Shown: positions 27,320 through 38,011, counted from the stretch's first letter. The stretch is DNA of 64,000 nucleotides from Phyllobacterium sophorae (GCF_003010965.1 NZ_PGGM01000015.1:116623-180622); one strand, 5' to 3'. Notes: a model not told the origin generated them from the sequence alone. Numbers and translations: made by a program.

Positions 27320-28182
27320 ATTTAGTCTATGCAGGCGTATATACTCCTGTGGGACCCAAATTTCAAGCCGAGGAGCTTATACTGGCGCGACAACGTATCT
27401 GTGCGGCAGCAGGCAAGGCGGGGCACTGAGCACTGAGCACTGAGCACTGATTAGTATTGTTATAACATCACAAATCACATAAGAGTTCTTATGGAACCCA
27501 CCGTTCATTTGGGATGCGTTGCTTTTTGAGTTCAAACTGCCTTCATGCCGGTGTGGCATATTTCGATAAGGAGCAGTTTCGATTGTTGCTTTTCCGGTAG
27601 AACGTGAAAGGCGCGCTCGTCATGCGCGGGACAGTATGTCGGCGAGGCGTGCGGGTCATGCGGTGGGTCCCTCCCGCTCGTTGGGAGGGTACCCAAAAAG
27701 TTATCGTAGTAGAGCATTCGTGCCCTCGAGAACTGGGGAGTTGCAGCTCAATGACGTCTTTCTGGCATCTCCACGCCATCGAGGCGCCACGGTAGCCGGT
27801 AGTGTGCCCAGCCGGTCCGGCGAGTGACCAAGCATTTCTGAAAAGGTCTTCGGAACTGGCCATCGGGTTCGACTGGCGATACTTGCCACGATTCATCACT
27901 CTACCGTGTCCGAGGGATCCTCTTTGATCACCTTAGAGGAACGCCTCATTCCACGCCGAATTCCTGCGTTGCCCATTTGCGCTGCGACACAACCCAACAG
28001 CCAGCGCGTCATCAGCGCAGACGATCACCGACAGCGGGTGTTACACGTACACTTGAAGCCTCACCCCGATAACGAGTGCGAAAGGGGGAGCCCTATGCTG
28101 CGTCGTTATGCTCAAAGGACCCCGCCGTCTTGTCTCCTTTTCCTGTTCATCTCGTCCAATAGCGTTCATGCGCACGTGATTT
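27320..28182 (+). other. Gene-free stretch of about 860 bases
   Basis: Holds the 7-bp tandem repeat at 27423-27450 and a hairpin (CCTCCC, seven bases, GGGAGG) near 27670-27690 without a T-run. The short frames here show no protein character. Confidence 0.4.
27423..27450 (+). repeat. Perfect 7-bp tandem repeat, four copies
   Basis: GCACTGA is repeated four times head to tail without mismatch. No gene contains it. Such short arrays can change length by slippage; it could be a binding array or a mutational accident. Confidence 0.8.
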
Positions 28183-29181
28183 TCAGCGAATAAGGGGGTG
28201 CGCAAAGAGTGCTACTCCTTCGCCGACGTCGACATACGCGCCGGATCGAATGGCGTAGACGATGGATGTTTCAGGCGCGCGGATATCAATGCCATCAGCC
28301 GATAGTGAATCCATCGGATGCAGGATGCCTATGAGATCTCCTTGCCTCACTTCATCCAACACCGAGCAGCGAGGTTCGAAAATGCCCCGCGCAGGCGCTT
28401 TCATCTCGTCGGTCGAGCGCCGCGTTTCAAGGGTCTGGGTGGACTTTGCTTGAAGGAACGTCGGATACTCGGCCTCTCCCTTGACGAGCCCGAGCGCGAT
28501 GAGTGCGTTGCGTACTCCAGCTTCGTAGATCGCGAGAGCTTCGGCGCCAACCGTTCCGCCGCCAAGTTCGGGACAAACGAATACCTTGCCCTGGTTTTGG
28601 GCCAAGGTATCGAACATTCCAGGCGAACCTGGATGTTCCCAGACCAACGTCATCGGAAATTTGAACGCCTCTGCCATTCGGAGAGTCTTCCCCATGAGAT
28701 TAGGATCAGCAATGGGATGCGTCGTGCTCGCTGGTGGGAAATCCCACCCTGGTCCGAAGCTGTGCAGATCGAATATGGTGTCGGCCATTGGCAACAACAG
28801 GCGCGAAACTGCATCCGCAATTCGTTCGGTTAGTGACCCGTCGGCGCGGCCCGGAAACACTCGATTAAGATTCAACCCATCAACCGGCGTATTGCGGCTG
28901 CATGCTTGCACAGCCGGTGGATTGAGCACCGGTACGACGATGATCCTTCCACAGGTTTGCGCTTCGGGCAGCCACTCAATAAGCCGTCGCGCAACAATCG
29001 GCCCCTCCAATTCATCGCCATGACATCCGCCGGTGATCAGAAGCTGCGGTCCCTCCCCTTTGTTGAGGCTGAAGACTGGGAGCGAAAGAGCGCCGCAATC
29101 GGTGCCTTTTGGGACAACAAGATGCCCTTTGCTCAGACCGGGCTTGTCGAGATCAAACGTAAGGTGTGGTGCTTCTCTCAT
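28183..29181 (-). CDS. Aspartoacylase/AstE-like deacylase, DoeB-type
   Basis: This 332-residue zinc hydrolase belongs to the succinylglutamate desuccinylase/aspartoacylase family, which removes acyl groups from amino acids. Zinc and catalytic residues are visible: GGCHGDELEG near residue 55 (His, Glu), and IFDLHSFG near residue 138 (His), with GLNLNRVFPG between. DoeB of ectoine catabolism is close in layout, but the partners do not prove that substrate. It is the last gene of the peptide-transporter operon; its start lies 169 bases after the CapA-like gene. Confidence 0.82.
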   Translation of the reverse strand: MREAPHLTFDLDKPGLSKGHLVVPKGTDCGALSLPVFSLNKGEGPQLLITGGCHGDELEGPIVARRLIEWLPEAQTCGRIIVVPVLNPPAVQACSRNTPVDGLNLNRVFPGRADGSLTERIADAVSRLLLPMADTIFDLHSFGPGWDFPPASTTHPIADPNLMGKTLRMAEAFKFPMTLVWEHPGSPGMFDTLAQNQGKVFVCPELGGGTVGAEALAIYEAGVRNALIALGLVKGEAEYPTFLQAKSTQTLETRRSTDEMKAPARGIFEPRCSVLDEVRQGDLIGILHPMDSLSADGIDIRAPETSIVYAIRSGAYVDVGEGVALFAHPLIR

Positions 29182-29350
29182 TATTCAGATACCTTGCTAT
29201 AGAGTGTGCGAAACTATCATCGGCACGTTCCGTGCAACTTGCGCAGGGACGTGATAACCTACGCCAACGGTTCATGGACGTTGGGTCACTAAAATGTCGC
29301 GACGCCCGAGTCGAAATTGCTTCGCGACTTTCTAGGATAAAGCAGCTAAT

Positions 29351-30754
29351 TCACGCCCTTGAGCCGGGCTTCCGCCTTATCACTCCAATGTCGTTCTCGA
29401 TGGCAATTTCAGTCCCAAACGGCTCCGAGAGCTTTTGAAGTCGCTCCAGAATGGCCTTTGCTTGCGGCCCGGTGACCAGCCGCGGGATGCCACGGTTGGC
29501 AAACCTCTTCGCGTAGCCGAGCTCAACTGGATAGAGCCGCAATTCTGCAAGTTGGTTCTGCTCAAATCGGCTGACGCTGATGACGCTTTCGTAGAAAATC
29601 GGTGCGGCGAGCGCTCCCGCAAAGCCGTCCGCCCTGGGGTATCCTTTCGTCTCTTCGTCGACAGTCACTTCGGCATCCGTGTCGGTTCGTGGGTCCTTGC
29701 CGTAGAGGGCGAACATGTCAGCACCCACGGGCGTCCGCAGGTCGTCGTAGAAAAAATTCCCAAGACTATAGAGGATCGGTCGGCCCTTGTAGATCTCAAT
29801 GCCTCGCAACTGGTGCGGCCCGTGTCCAATATAGGCATCGGCTCCCGCGTCGATCATCTTGCGCGCAAAGGACTGCTCGTAATCCGCCGGTTCCTGGCTC
29901 CAGTTCCCTGGCTCGTGACTATGGTTGGTGACGATGCAGAAGTCGGAAAATTGCTTGCCACGGCGAACGTTCCGCAGAATATCCGCGACATCCCCCGCAT
30001 CGGGCTCGTAGCTATAGCCGGCCTTGTCACCAGATTTGAAATTCACCCCAGCGAGCCCCAGCCGGTTCAGGTCCTTGTATTCGGGACTTGGATTGGGCAG
30101 CGAATCCCGCACTTGCCGCAAATTTTCGAGCATCTCCTTGGGCACTACGATGCTCTCTGCCAAACGAAGAGCATAGAGTCCAGGCCTGCCCGGAGCCTCG
30201 CCGGCGGGATCGCACGCACGGGACATCGGGGTAAAGGACGTAGTAAATGATACCAGCGCCACCCGACCGCGTTCCGTCTCCAAAAAGCGGGCGGCGCCGG
30301 CTTCTGCGTGGCTCTCACCGGCACCCGCATGGATGATTTCGCTTTCATCGAGGATACGACCGGTCTCGCGCATCCCTTCGAGGCCCCAGTCAAGTGTATG
30401 GTTGTTTGTACGCCCCATAATGTTGAAGCCCATCTCCTTCAGATCAGGTCCGACCTCTGGAAGACTGATGTGATACGCACCGCCATGCTCGGCCTGTGGG
30501 CTTCCCTTGAACGACCGGATATCGAAGATGAGCGTTTCCATGTTGCCGAAGGTGGCATCGCCGTTGCGAAGGATCTCGGCAACGGCGTCTAAGCCGAGAT
30601 GTCCGCCTTTCATCAGCGCCCGGGCCACGATGAGGTCGCCGACTGCGACCATCGTGAAGCCGTCCGCAACATTCGTTTCGATCGAACCGCCCGTATCGTA
30701 GCCATCAGCCCGCCGGGCTGAATGAGAACCGTTATCGTTTGAATTTTCTTCCAT
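29351..30754 (-). CDS. CapA/PgsA-type metallophosphatase-like protein
   Basis: The ATG at 30754 follows GAGGAAG and gives 467 residues. The PGA_cap domain is recognised by VAVGDLIV, FGNMETLIF, NNHTLDWG, TNHSHEPG and LYSLGNFFYDD. Family members take part in poly-gamma-glutamate capsule synthesis, but solitary copies without a signal peptide, like this one, sit with peptide transporters and hydrolases and probably process a peptide or amide substrate. The gene is eight bases after the transporter ATPase gene and should be co-transcribed. Confidence 0.8.
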   Translation of the reverse strand: MEENSNDNGSHSARRADGYDTGGSIETNVADGFTMVAVGDLIVARALMKGGHLGLDAVAEILRNGDATFGNMETLIFDIRSFKGSPQAEHGGAYHISLPEVGPDLKEMGFNIMGRTNNHTLDWGLEGMRETGRILDESEIIHAGAGESHAEAGAARFLETERGRVALVSFTTSFTPMSRACDPAGEAPGRPGLYALRLAESIVVPKEMLENLRQVRDSLPNPSPEYKDLNRLGLAGVNFKSGDKAGYSYEPDAGDVADILRNVRRGKQFSDFCIVTNHSHEPGNWSQEPADYEQSFARKMIDAGADAYIGHGPHQLRGIEIYKGRPILYSLGNFFYDDLRTPVGADMFALYGKDPRTDTDAEVTVDEETKGYPRADGFAGALAAPIFYESVISVSRFEQNQLAELRLYPVELGYAKRFANRGIPRLVTGPQAKAILERLQKLSEPFGTEIAIENDIGVIRRKPGSRA

Positions 30755-30761
30755 AGCTTCC

Positions 30762-31817
30762 TCAATAGATCGACTGCTTACTAACCGCCGAAACTGGCGT
30801 GGCCGAGATATTCGCAGCCACATCCGGCTGGACCGGAATTTCCCTGGCCGGAGCGCGCACGTGACAGGCCACGACGCGGCCGTCAGCCATCGGCACCAAG
30901 GGGGGCACGTCGATGCGGCAACGCTCGACCGCGAGCGGGCAGCGCGGGTGGAACGCGCACCCGCTCGGCGGGTTGATGGGACTTGGCGCCTCGCCCTCTA
31001 CGGGCGCTTCCAGCCGAACCCGCGTCGGATCCGGCACGGGTGCTGCTGCGATCAGCGCCTCGGTGTAGGGATGGACGGGTTTCGCGAACAGCGCCTCGCT
31101 CGGGGCGAGTTCCACGATCCGTCCCAGGTACATGACGGCAACGCGATGCGCGATGTGCTCCACGACGCCGAGATCATGCGAGATGAAGACGAAGGCGATG
31201 CCCATCTGCTGCTGGAGATCCACAAGCAGATTCAAAATCTGGGCCTGCACGGATACGTCAAGGGCTGACACCGCTTCGTCGGCGATGATGAGCGCGGGCT
31301 TGAGTGATAGCGCGCGTGCAATGCCGAGCCGCTGGCGCTGGCCGCCCGACAATTCGGACGGGAGCCGATGCATCATCTCGGGCGACATGCCAACCTTCTG
31401 GAGGAGGTCCGCGGCAAGCGCATTGCGCGGCTTCCGGCTAAGGCGCTCAAAATTCTCGACGGGTTCGGTGATGATCTGTCCCGCGGTGAGGCGCGGATTT
31501 AGCGACGAGTAAGGATCCTGAAAGACCATCTGCATCCGGCGGCGAAACGCGCGGAGCGCTTGCTTCTTGAGGTCCGCGATGTCGGTCCCGTCAATCAGCA
31601 CGCGCCCACCCGTCGGTTCGACGAGCCGCATCAAGAGTCGTGCAACGGTGGACTTGCCACAGCCGGATTCGCCAACGATGCACAGCGTCTCGCCTGCCTC
31701 GACGGAGAAGGATACGTCCTCGACCGCTTTCACCACAGAAAAAGGCTTCTTCAAGAACCCCGCACCGAGCGGATAATGCTTGGTCAGATTTTCAACTGTA
31801 AGCAATGGACCGCTCAT
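30762..31817 (-). CDS. Peptide ABC transporter ATP-binding protein (DppF/OppF type)
   Basis: The 351-residue protein has Walker [10 protein letters not shown] near residue 52, the signature [15 protein letters not shown], Walker [13 protein letters not shown], and the C-terminal oligopeptide-transporter extension with [10 protein letters not shown]. The start at 31817 overlaps the stop of the first ATPase gene by four bases (ATGA). It couples ATP hydrolysis to uptake of peptides or related compounds together with the other four subunits. Confidence 0.93.
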   Translation of the reverse strand: MSGPLLTVENLTKHYPLGAGFLKKPFSVVKAVEDVSFSVEAGETLCIVGESGCGKSTVARLLMRLVEPTGGRVLIDGTDIADLKKQALRAFRRRMQMVFQDPYSSLNPRLTAGQIITEPVENFERLSRKPRNALAADLLQKVGMSPEMMHRLPSELSGGQRQRLGIARALSLKPALIIADEAVSALDVSVQAQILNLLVDLQQQMGIAFVFISHDLGVVEHIAHRVAVMYLGRIVELAPSEALFAKPVHPYTEALIAAAPVPDPTRVRLEAPVEGEAPSPINPPSGCAFHPRCPLAVERCRIDVPPLVPMADGRVVACHVRAPAREIPVQPDVAANISATPVSAVSKQSIY

Positions 31818-32821
31818 GCGCCTATAACCTCTTCTGAGCGCCAACAAGCCGCAGCGTGGCCCGGCTTGACATCACGTAGGATGGGTGTCTTCTCGCGGCA
31901 AATATCTATTGCGAACGGGCAGCGAGGCGCAAAGCTACACCCCACAATGGGTTCGCGCAGGCTTGGCACAATGCCAGGAATTTCCGGAAGCCGCCGCTGA
32001 CGACCTTGCCGGCGATCGGGAACCGAGCGCATGAGGCCCTGGGTGTAGGGGTGCGCGGGGCGCGCGAACAGATCATTTACCTGCGCTTGCTCCACGATGC
32101 GGCCAGCATACATGACAATGACCCGCTGGCACGTCTCTGCTACAACGCCCAGATCATGCGTGATGAACATCACGGACGTTCCCGTGCGCTCCTTCAGGTC
32201 AACGATGAGCCGGAGTATCTGCGCCTGGATGGTGACGTCCAACGCAGTGGTTGGCTCGTCGGCAATCAACAGTTCCGGTGAACAGGCAAGGGCCATGGCG
32301 ATCATGGCGCGCTGGCGCATCCCGCCAGACATCTCATGGGGATAGTTGTGAACGCGACGATCAGGATCTGCAATACGTACCAGGCGAAGCATCTCTTCGG
32401 CTTTTGCCATGGCCACCGAGCGGGACGCGTCGCTATGGATCTGCACCGCCTCGGCGATCTGGCGACCGACCGTATAGACCGGGTTCAGGCTCGTCATCGG
32501 GTCCTGGAAGATCATGGCGATATGGTCGCCGCGGATCCGTCTCATCTCCCGATCGGACAGAGCAAGCAGGTCGCGTCCGTGAAAGCGGACTTCGCCGCCG
32601 ACGGTCCTTGCCGTCAGCTTCGGCAGCAGGCGAAGGATCGAGAGGGCAGTGACGCTCTTCCCGCAGCCCGATTCGCCGACGACGCCGAGCGTCTCACCTT
32701 TCTTCACTTGAAAGCTGATGCCGCCCAGGGCACGGGTGACACTTTCTTCGCCGAAAAAGTGGGTTTCCAGATCTCGCACGTCGAGAAGCACGCCATTCTC
32801 TGTAGATTTTTGCATTAGCAT
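31814..32821 (-). CDS. Peptide ABC transporter ATP-binding protein (DppD/OppD type)
   Basis: A 335-residue ATPase with Walker [10 protein letters not shown], the signature [15 protein letters not shown], Walker [13 protein letters not shown] and a C-terminal cysteine motif region [11 protein letters not shown]. The ATG at 32821 follows the stop of the permease gene by one base; a second ATG at 32815 is possible. It pairs with the next ATPase to form the nucleotide-binding dimer. Confidence 0.93.
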   Translation of the reverse strand: MLMQKSTENGVLLDVRDLETHFFGEESVTRALGGISFQVKKGETLGVVGESGCGKSVTALSILRLLPKLTARTVGGEVRFHGRDLLALSDREMRRIRGDHIAMIFQDPMTSLNPVYTVGRQIAEAVQIHSDASRSVAMAKAEEMLRLVRIADPDRRVHNYPHEMSGGMRQRAMIAMALACSPELLIADEPTTALDVTIQAQILRLIVDLKERTGTSVMFITHDLGVVAETCQRVIVMYAGRIVEQAQVNDLFARPAHPYTQGLMRSVPDRRQGRQRRLPEIPGIVPSLREPIVGCSFAPRCPFAIDICREKTPILRDVKPGHAAACWRSEEVIGA

Positions 32822-32822
32822 G

Positions 32823-33704
32823 TCAGCGCCTCCGCCTCGTGCGAGGATCGAACATGTCGCGCAGACCATCCCCGAATAGGTTGACGGCAAGGACCGTGAC
32901 GGCAAGGCAGATGCCGGGGGCGAATATCGTCAACGGCGCAATGGCAAGATACAGTCGAGAACTCGAAATCATGTTGCCCCAACTGGGGATCTCCGGCGGC
33001 ACGCCTACGCCAAGGAAGCTCAGCCCCGCCTCCGTCATGATCGCACTGGCGCAAACAGTAGCGCCCTGCACCATCAGCGCCGGAATGGTGCTGGGGAGAA
33101 TATGGCGCCACAGCACCCTCGGCAGGCGCGCACCGCCGCAGAGGGCGGCCTCCACATAAGGACGCTCCCGAACGCTGAGAACCACCGAGCGAACCAGCCG
33201 CGCCACCGCTGGCGTCTCGGGGATCGCAATGGCGACGATGAGGATGCCGATGCCGGGGCCTGTCAGAGAAATGAGCGCAATCGCAAGCAGAATCGTCGGG
33301 ATCGACATCAGGCCGTCCATGACCCGCATGACGACATTGTCGAAGCTGCGGCTGTAGCCGGCGATGACACCGATCAGAAGCCCGGCAAAAGCCGCGCACG
33401 CCGCCGATATCAGCCCGACCATGAGAGAGATGCGGGCGCCGAAGATGGTTCGCGCGAACACGTCCCGGCCCAGATTGTCGCTCCCGAACCACATTTCGGC
33501 GGACGGCGGCTCGAGACGCTTGAACGGATCGATGTTTACCGGATCGCCGGCGTAAAGCGGGGCGGCCAGCGCCAGAATAATCAGGAGCACCAGGAGGCCG
33601 CCGCCTATCAGGACCAGGGGGTGCCGCCTTGCGAGACGGGGAAGATAGGATAGCTGCAGCCGACCCATCGGCACGGCTTCAACTGGTGCGGAGAGGAGGG
33701 TCAT
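32823..33704 (-). CDS. Peptide ABC transporter permease (DppC type)
   Basis: The 293-residue membrane protein has an N-terminal helix (about residues 30-52), then [18 protein letters not shown] typical of DppC, and four or five further helices. The coupling loop with [15 protein letters not shown] near residue 180 follows the EAA pattern. It begins one base from the stop of dppB. Confidence 0.93.
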   Translation of the reverse strand: MTLLSAPVEAVPMGRLQLSYLPRLARRHPLVLIGGGLLVLLIILALAAPLYAGDPVNIDPFKRLEPPSAEMWFGSDNLGRDVFARTIFGARISLMVGLISAACAAFAGLLIGVIAGYSRSFDNVVMRVMDGLMSIPTILLAIALISLTGPGIGILIVAIAIPETPAVARLVRSVVLSVRERPYVEAALCGGARLPRVLWRHILPSTIPALMVQGATVCASAIMTEAGLSFLGVGVPPEIPSWGNMISSSRLYLAIAPLTIFAPGICLAVTVLAVNLFGDGLRDMFDPRTRRRR

Positions 33705-33705
33705 A

Positions 33706-34647
33706 TCAGTACCGGATGCGGGGATCGATCAGCGTATAGGCTAGATCGATCGTGAGATTGACAAGGACATACAGACCCGAAGTCAGGATGAGCACGCTCT
33801 GGATGATGGGATAGTCGCGGTTGTTGATCGCATCGACGACCAGACGACCGATACCGGGTATGTTGAACACCGTTTCCGTGAGAACGACGCCGCCGATCAG
33901 ATAGGCGAAGCTTATGCCAATGACGGTCAGGATCGGGACGCCGGCATTCTTCAAGGCATGGTGGAAAAGCATGGCATAGGACGAAGCGCCTTTGGCGGCG
34001 GCCGTTCGCATATAGTCTTCCGACAGAACCTCGAGCATGCTTGCCCGCGTGACCCGGGCGATGAAAGCAATGTAGGCAAGACTTAAGGCCACGGTTGGCA
34101 GGATCAGGTGCACAAACCAAGGCCCGAGGCCACTGTCGATCGGTACATATCCCTGGACCGGCAGCCAGTGTGTTCTGATGGCGAAGAAGTATATGAGAAA
34201 ATAGCCGCTGACAAAGACCGGCACGGAATAACCAAGTGCCGAGAACGCCGCAAGGAGGCGATCAACAATACCGCCAGTTCGCCACGCGGCAAGGATGCCG
34301 AAAGAGACCCCCACCGTCACGGCAAGTATCATCGTCAGGATCGACAGGGAAAGGGTCGGTTCAAGCCGCTGCGAGATCAGTTCGAGAACGGGTCGTCCGG
34401 CAAAGATCGAGGTGCCGAAATCGCCGCCAAGCATGTCCCGCACCCAACGTAGGAACTGAACCGGCATAGGATCGTTCAGGCCCAGCTGCTCGCGGATGCC
34501 GGCGATTATCTCCTCCGTGGCCGACCTGCCGGCGATAATGGCTGCCGGGTCGCCAGGCGCGAGCCTGAGAAGCAGGAAGATGAAGATCCCAACTATCGCC
34601 ATGACGGCGACGGTCGAAACCAACCTGCGTAAAATGTACGCCGCCAT
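33706..34647 (-). CDS. Peptide ABC transporter permease (DppB type)
   Basis: The ATG at 34647 shares a base with the stop of the binding protein gene (TAATG), giving 313 residues starting MAAYILRRLVSTVAVM. It has six helices, the LAPGDPA motif near residue 32 and the RVTRASMLEVLSEDYMRTA coupling loop. The typical DppB family length is about 310. Confidence 0.93.
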   Translation of the reverse strand: MAAYILRRLVSTVAVMAIVGIFIFLLLRLAPGDPAAIIAGRSATEEIIAGIREQLGLNDPMPVQFLRWVRDMLGGDFGTSIFAGRPVLELISQRLEPTLSLSILTMILAVTVGVSFGILAAWRTGGIVDRLLAAFSALGYSVPVFVSGYFLIYFFAIRTHWLPVQGYVPIDSGLGPWFVHLILPTVALSLAYIAFIARVTRASMLEVLSEDYMRTAAAKGASSYAMLFHHALKNAGVPILTVIGISFAYLIGGVVLTETVFNIPGIGRLVVDAINNRDYPIIQSVLILTSGLYVLVNLTIDLAYTLIDPRIRY

Positions 34648-36254
34648 TATGCCGAGGTCTTCTGCATGTTCCACATCGGGACGATCTGCGGCATACCGAT
34701 GAGGCCAGTGATGGTCTTACGGTGCGCGATCGGCTCGATGTATTTTCCCAACCTCACATCGCCGACGAAGTCCCACCAGATCCCTTGCATCTTACGAGCC
34801 AAGGCCTTGCGCTCCTCGAGCGTTTCGACACTTGCCCATTTGGCCCGCAGCGCCTCATATTCGTCGTTCTTCGGCCAGCCGTACCAAGCCTTGTCGCCAT
34901 TCGCGAGGAGAAGCGGGGTAGCGAGCAGATTACCGAGCGAATAATCGGCTTCCGACGTGATGAACATGTTCCAGCCGCCGTTCTCGACGGGGCCCTTGTT
35001 CGCCCGGCGCGTGGTGAGGCCGCCCCAATCGCTCGGCGCAAGCTCGGCATTGACCCCGATCTTGCGCAGTTCGGCCGCCAGGAACTGCGAGCCATTGTTG
35101 CTCGCCGCCCAGTCCGTGGATTGGAGAATGACGACTTTCTCGCCGGCATATCCTGCCTCCTTGAACAGTTGCCTGGCCTTTTCCGGGTCGCCGCCCTTCT
35201 TGTACCAGCCGGTGTTTTCGTCGTTGGACACGAGCGTTTCGTCTCCAAAGATCGAAGTGACGGTGGTGACGTATTTTGGGTCGGGGACCATGACGCGCAT
35301 GAACGCCTCCTGATCGATCAGGTGAAGCATCGCCTGACGCGCCTTCACATTGTCGAACGGCTTCTGCAGAAAGTTTAGGCGCAGCAACATATCCTTGCCC
35401 GTCCTGTCCAGAACTGGAAGTTCAAGATTGGGATCGCTTTCGATTACCGAGAAAAAATCGACGGGCGGATGCTGAAGGAACTCAATCTCACCGGCCTGCA
35501 AGGCCGCGAATGCAGTCTGCTGGTCGGAGATGTTGTCCCAGACGACGCGGTCGACCTTGACGACCTTCCCGCCGGCGAATCCATCGGGTGCCTCTTTGCG
35601 CGGCACGTATTGTTCATTGCGGTCGTAAGTGTAACTCGCGCCCGGCCTGAGCAGAGCCTCATTGAACTTGAACGGTCCCGACCCGATACGCGTGCTCACC
35701 TGCTCGGTTGCAGAGAGACTCGCGTCCTTCTCGCGCATGATGAACAGGCACGGCGGCGTAAGGTCCGCCAGGATATCAATCAAAAGCCCGAGCGGCTCCT
35801 TGAGCGCGATTGTAAAGGTTTTGTCGTCCTTCTTCGAGATATCCCTGGCTTGTTCCATGAGCAGTTGTCCGCCGGGAGCGACTTGGCCCCAGCGACGGAT
35901 CGAGGCGACACAATCGGCTGCGGTGACCGGGGTGCCATCATGCCAACCCAGACCGTCCCGGAGCTCGAACGTATAGGTCTTCTTGTCGTCGGAAACGCCC
36001 CACTTGCCCACCATTTGTGGCTGCGGCTTAAATTTGGAGTCGAGCGCGAACAGCGTGTCGTAAATCGCCATGCCATGGTCGGCGGTGATGTTAGTCGCCG
36101 TCCAGATCGGATCGAAGACGCGCAGGTCTTCCTTCACCATCCGCACAGTGCGCGCAGCGGTCGGCATTGTCTGTGCCCGCAAAACCGACGGGATCGATAA
36201 AGCCGTTCCGGCGGCGATACCCGCCTTAAAAAGGTTGCGTCGAGAGATTGGCAT
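34647..36254 (-). CDS. Peptide ABC transporter substrate-binding protein, Tat-exported
   Basis: The 535-residue protein starts with a twin-arginine signal (SRRNLFK, then a mild hydrophobic core and cleavage near LRAQ), so it is folded before export. The SBP_bac_5 pattern is clear: VFDPIWTATNITADHGMAIYDTL, LRDGLGWHDGTPVTAADCVASI, and the C-terminal WWDFVGDVRLGKYIEP segment. It captures a peptide-like ligand in the periplasm. It is the first gene of the operon; the 3' end overlaps dppB. Confidence 0.92.
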   Translation of the reverse strand: MPISRRNLFKAGIAAGTALSIPSVLRAQTMPTAARTVRMVKEDLRVFDPIWTATNITADHGMAIYDTLFALDSKFKPQPQMVGKWGVSDDKKTYTFELRDGLGWHDGTPVTAADCVASIRRWGQVAPGGQLLMEQARDISKKDDKTFTIALKEPLGLLIDILADLTPPCLFIMREKDASLSATEQVSTRIGSGPFKFNEALLRPGASYTYDRNEQYVPRKEAPDGFAGGKVVKVDRVVWDNISDQQTAFAALQAGEIEFLQHPPVDFFSVIESDPNLELPVLDRTGKDMLLRLNFLQKPFDNVKARQAMLHLIDQEAFMRVMVPDPKYVTTVTSIFGDETLVSNDENTGWYKKGGDPEKARQLFKEAGYAGEKVVILQSTDWAASNNGSQFLAAELRKIGVNAELAPSDWGGLTTRRANKGPVENGGWNMFITSEADYSLGNLLATPLLLANGDKAWYGWPKNDEYEALRAKWASVETLEERKALARKMQGIWWDFVGDVRLGKYIEPIAHRKTITGLIGMPQIVPMWNMQKTSA

Positions 36255-36337
36255 GTCTAGTTCCCCTTATGTCAGTCGTACCGTTGATCGGCGCTTATCA
36301 GCTAGATGGCTGCTATGATCAGTCGCACGGCTGCCTA

Positions 36338-36398
36338 CGTCAAATTCGGTTTGTGTATCGTTGCCATCTCGTTCTGAGATAAACCCGAGTGGCCGCGA
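36338..36398 (-). repeat. Dispersed repeat, copy A
   Basis: About 60 bases that match 62702-62760 (cores CGTCAAATTC and GTTTGTGTATCG, then CATCT, GAGAT, GTGGCC). It starts 84 bases upstream of the binding-protein gene and touches the IS3 relic. It could be part of an IS end or a shared regulatory site. Confidence 0.55.
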
Positions 36399-36399
36399 C

Positions 36400-36960
36400 T
36401 CAGTAGCAGAAACGCCGGCCCACTCGCCATTGATACCGGCAGTCCGAATCTGCATGACGTATGCGCACCGTGGAGGGACGTGCGCATCTGCTGCTTCTTG
36501 AGCATCTGCTAGAGTCGGATGATTTTAGGTTGAACATTACCCCAACTGCCGCCAGACTTACGCACGCCATAGAACCGGAAGTTCTCATTGAAACACGCGG
36601 CGAATCTCGATCTTCATGGCCATGGGAGCAGGCCGAAAGCCGATCTACGTCCAGGCGCTTGGCTACGGTGTCGTAGTAAGTGGACGAGGCAATCGGCAGG
36701 AGCTTGCAGATCGGCTCGACCCCGAGCACCTGACGATATTCATCGATGAACGAAATCATCGCTTCAATGGGCGGTCGAGCTCCGCATGGGCAAAATAAGC
36801 GGATGCCTGAAGTATCTCGTTGTCCCGAAGCTCGCGGTTCTCCCGCTCAAACCTTCACCTTCTCGGCGACATCGCGGGGTCCGGCTCTTCCGCCTTCTTG
36901 ACGCATTCATACAAGGTATTCGCCGAGCGGCCGAACTGGCTGCCACGGAGGATCCCGCTG
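36400..36960 (-). mobile_element. IS3-family insertion sequence, degenerate
   Basis: Read on the minus strand, the end of OrfA is visible (ERENRELRDNEIL then ASAYFAHAELDRP at about 36850-36768). OrfB begins at 36759 (MISFIDEYRQVLGVEPICK then IASSTYYDTVAKR). The rest of OrfB is broken by frameshifts and deletion, so it is inactive. IS3 elements make these two proteins by frameshifting. Confidence 0.75.
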
Positions 36961-37006
36961 CCCGCGAGACGAACGTTCAGTTTCGTATCGTAGCCCTAAG
37001 ACGTAA

Positions 37007-37262
37007 CGATGCGTCGAAAAAGGAAAGTCGGTGTAGACGAGCGTTCACTCCGTCTGGCGGCTGCAACCTAATAAGTAACCAGAGGAGTTAAATTTCGATT
37101 TATTGACGGTTCATGGAATTCGGGTGCCTCTAACAGCTGATAAGGTTTCACCGATTATCAGGCAGGCGCTTCCAAGTGGCCGCTACGAAGCGAAAGAGGT
37201 CAATGGGTCTTCAAGCCGTGAGGCCGAATGATTGGGTGCTGGACCTGGGGACTGGGATTGTT
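37007..37262 (+). pseudogene. Truncated copy of the FkbM methyltransferase 5' end
   Basis: The sequence matches 24597-24848 over its length, including upstream DNA: GTCGGTGTAGACGAGCGTTCACT against GTCGGTCCAGACGATCGTTCACT, then ATTGACGGTTCATGGAATT against ACTGACGGTTCACGGAATC. Stop codons and indels break the frame and similarity ends abruptly after GACTGGGATTG. It is a non-functional duplicate fragment beside an IS3 relic. Confidence 0.8.
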
Positions 37263-37970
37263 GCGACCAAGTACAAAAATTCGCGGTTGTGCAAAATAAA
37301 AATGTTATCCTGACAGCCACCGAGGCGCCGCCGGGCAGGAGATACGAAGGCCGTCGTCCTAGTATTTGGGGATGTAGGCCAGAGCCTCGCCGAGAGATGA
37401 TTTGGCAGCAACGCGAGCACGGTGTTGGGCGAGCCATGTTTGCATGTCGGCAATAGCAGGCCATTTTCACGAATCGCGTTTGACTGCCCAATGCTCTCCG
37501 CTATTTTGGGGTCCAGAAGAAATCCGAATAACGGCCTCTGGGGTCGCTTTGGCTGCGGCGGCAGGTCCCAGCGGAATTCATAGATGCCCTGCACCTTACC
37601 GTCCATTTAGCCATTAGTGCTCGCCGGAAGCCGTTCGGCGCTTCTGCGAGACGGCTGCCAGGAACATCACGTCCGTTGAAGAAGACGCCGTCGTCGCGCA
37701 GCATACCAGCACAAGATAGCTTGGGAAGCTGGGCCATCCCGAAGGGCGCGCCGTATATCTGCAGAACGCACAGAAGTTCATTGAATTCATCACCCGCGCC
37801 GACAGGCAGGCCGCCTTTGCACCCCTCATGCCTTATGGCCCAACGAACGCCGAAGGTCTCGCCCGATAATACGGCGTCGAATACGTTTGCCCGCATCATG
37901 AGGACCGCGATGGCCCGTGCCGCCCGCCTGGCGAGAAGGCGGCAGAAATCGTCATTAGCTATCTCCAAAC
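37263..37970 (+). other. Stretch of about 700 bases without a supported gene
   Basis: Long frames occur on the minus strand (up to 185 codons at 37501-38058) but that one overlaps the gltA 3' end and no motif is recognised. It may hold an eroded gene. Confidence 0.35.
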
Positions 37971-37993
37971 AAAAAGCCCATTCATGAACGGGC
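37971..37993 (-). terminator. Rho-independent terminator after citrate synthase
   Basis: On the minus strand a stem GCCCGTT, loop CATG and AATGGGC is followed by TTTTT. It starts 19 bases after the gltA stop. Confidence 0.85.
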
Positions 37994-38011
37994 CTTCCGA
38001 TGGGTCTACGT

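Noticed and set aside
27423..27450. Possible CRISPR-like array
   Set aside because: Units are 7 bp with no spacers, so it is a simple tandem repeat.
27543..27899. 118-codon minus-strand frame in the gap after vapBC
   Set aside because: No motif, no ribosome site, low-complexity composition.
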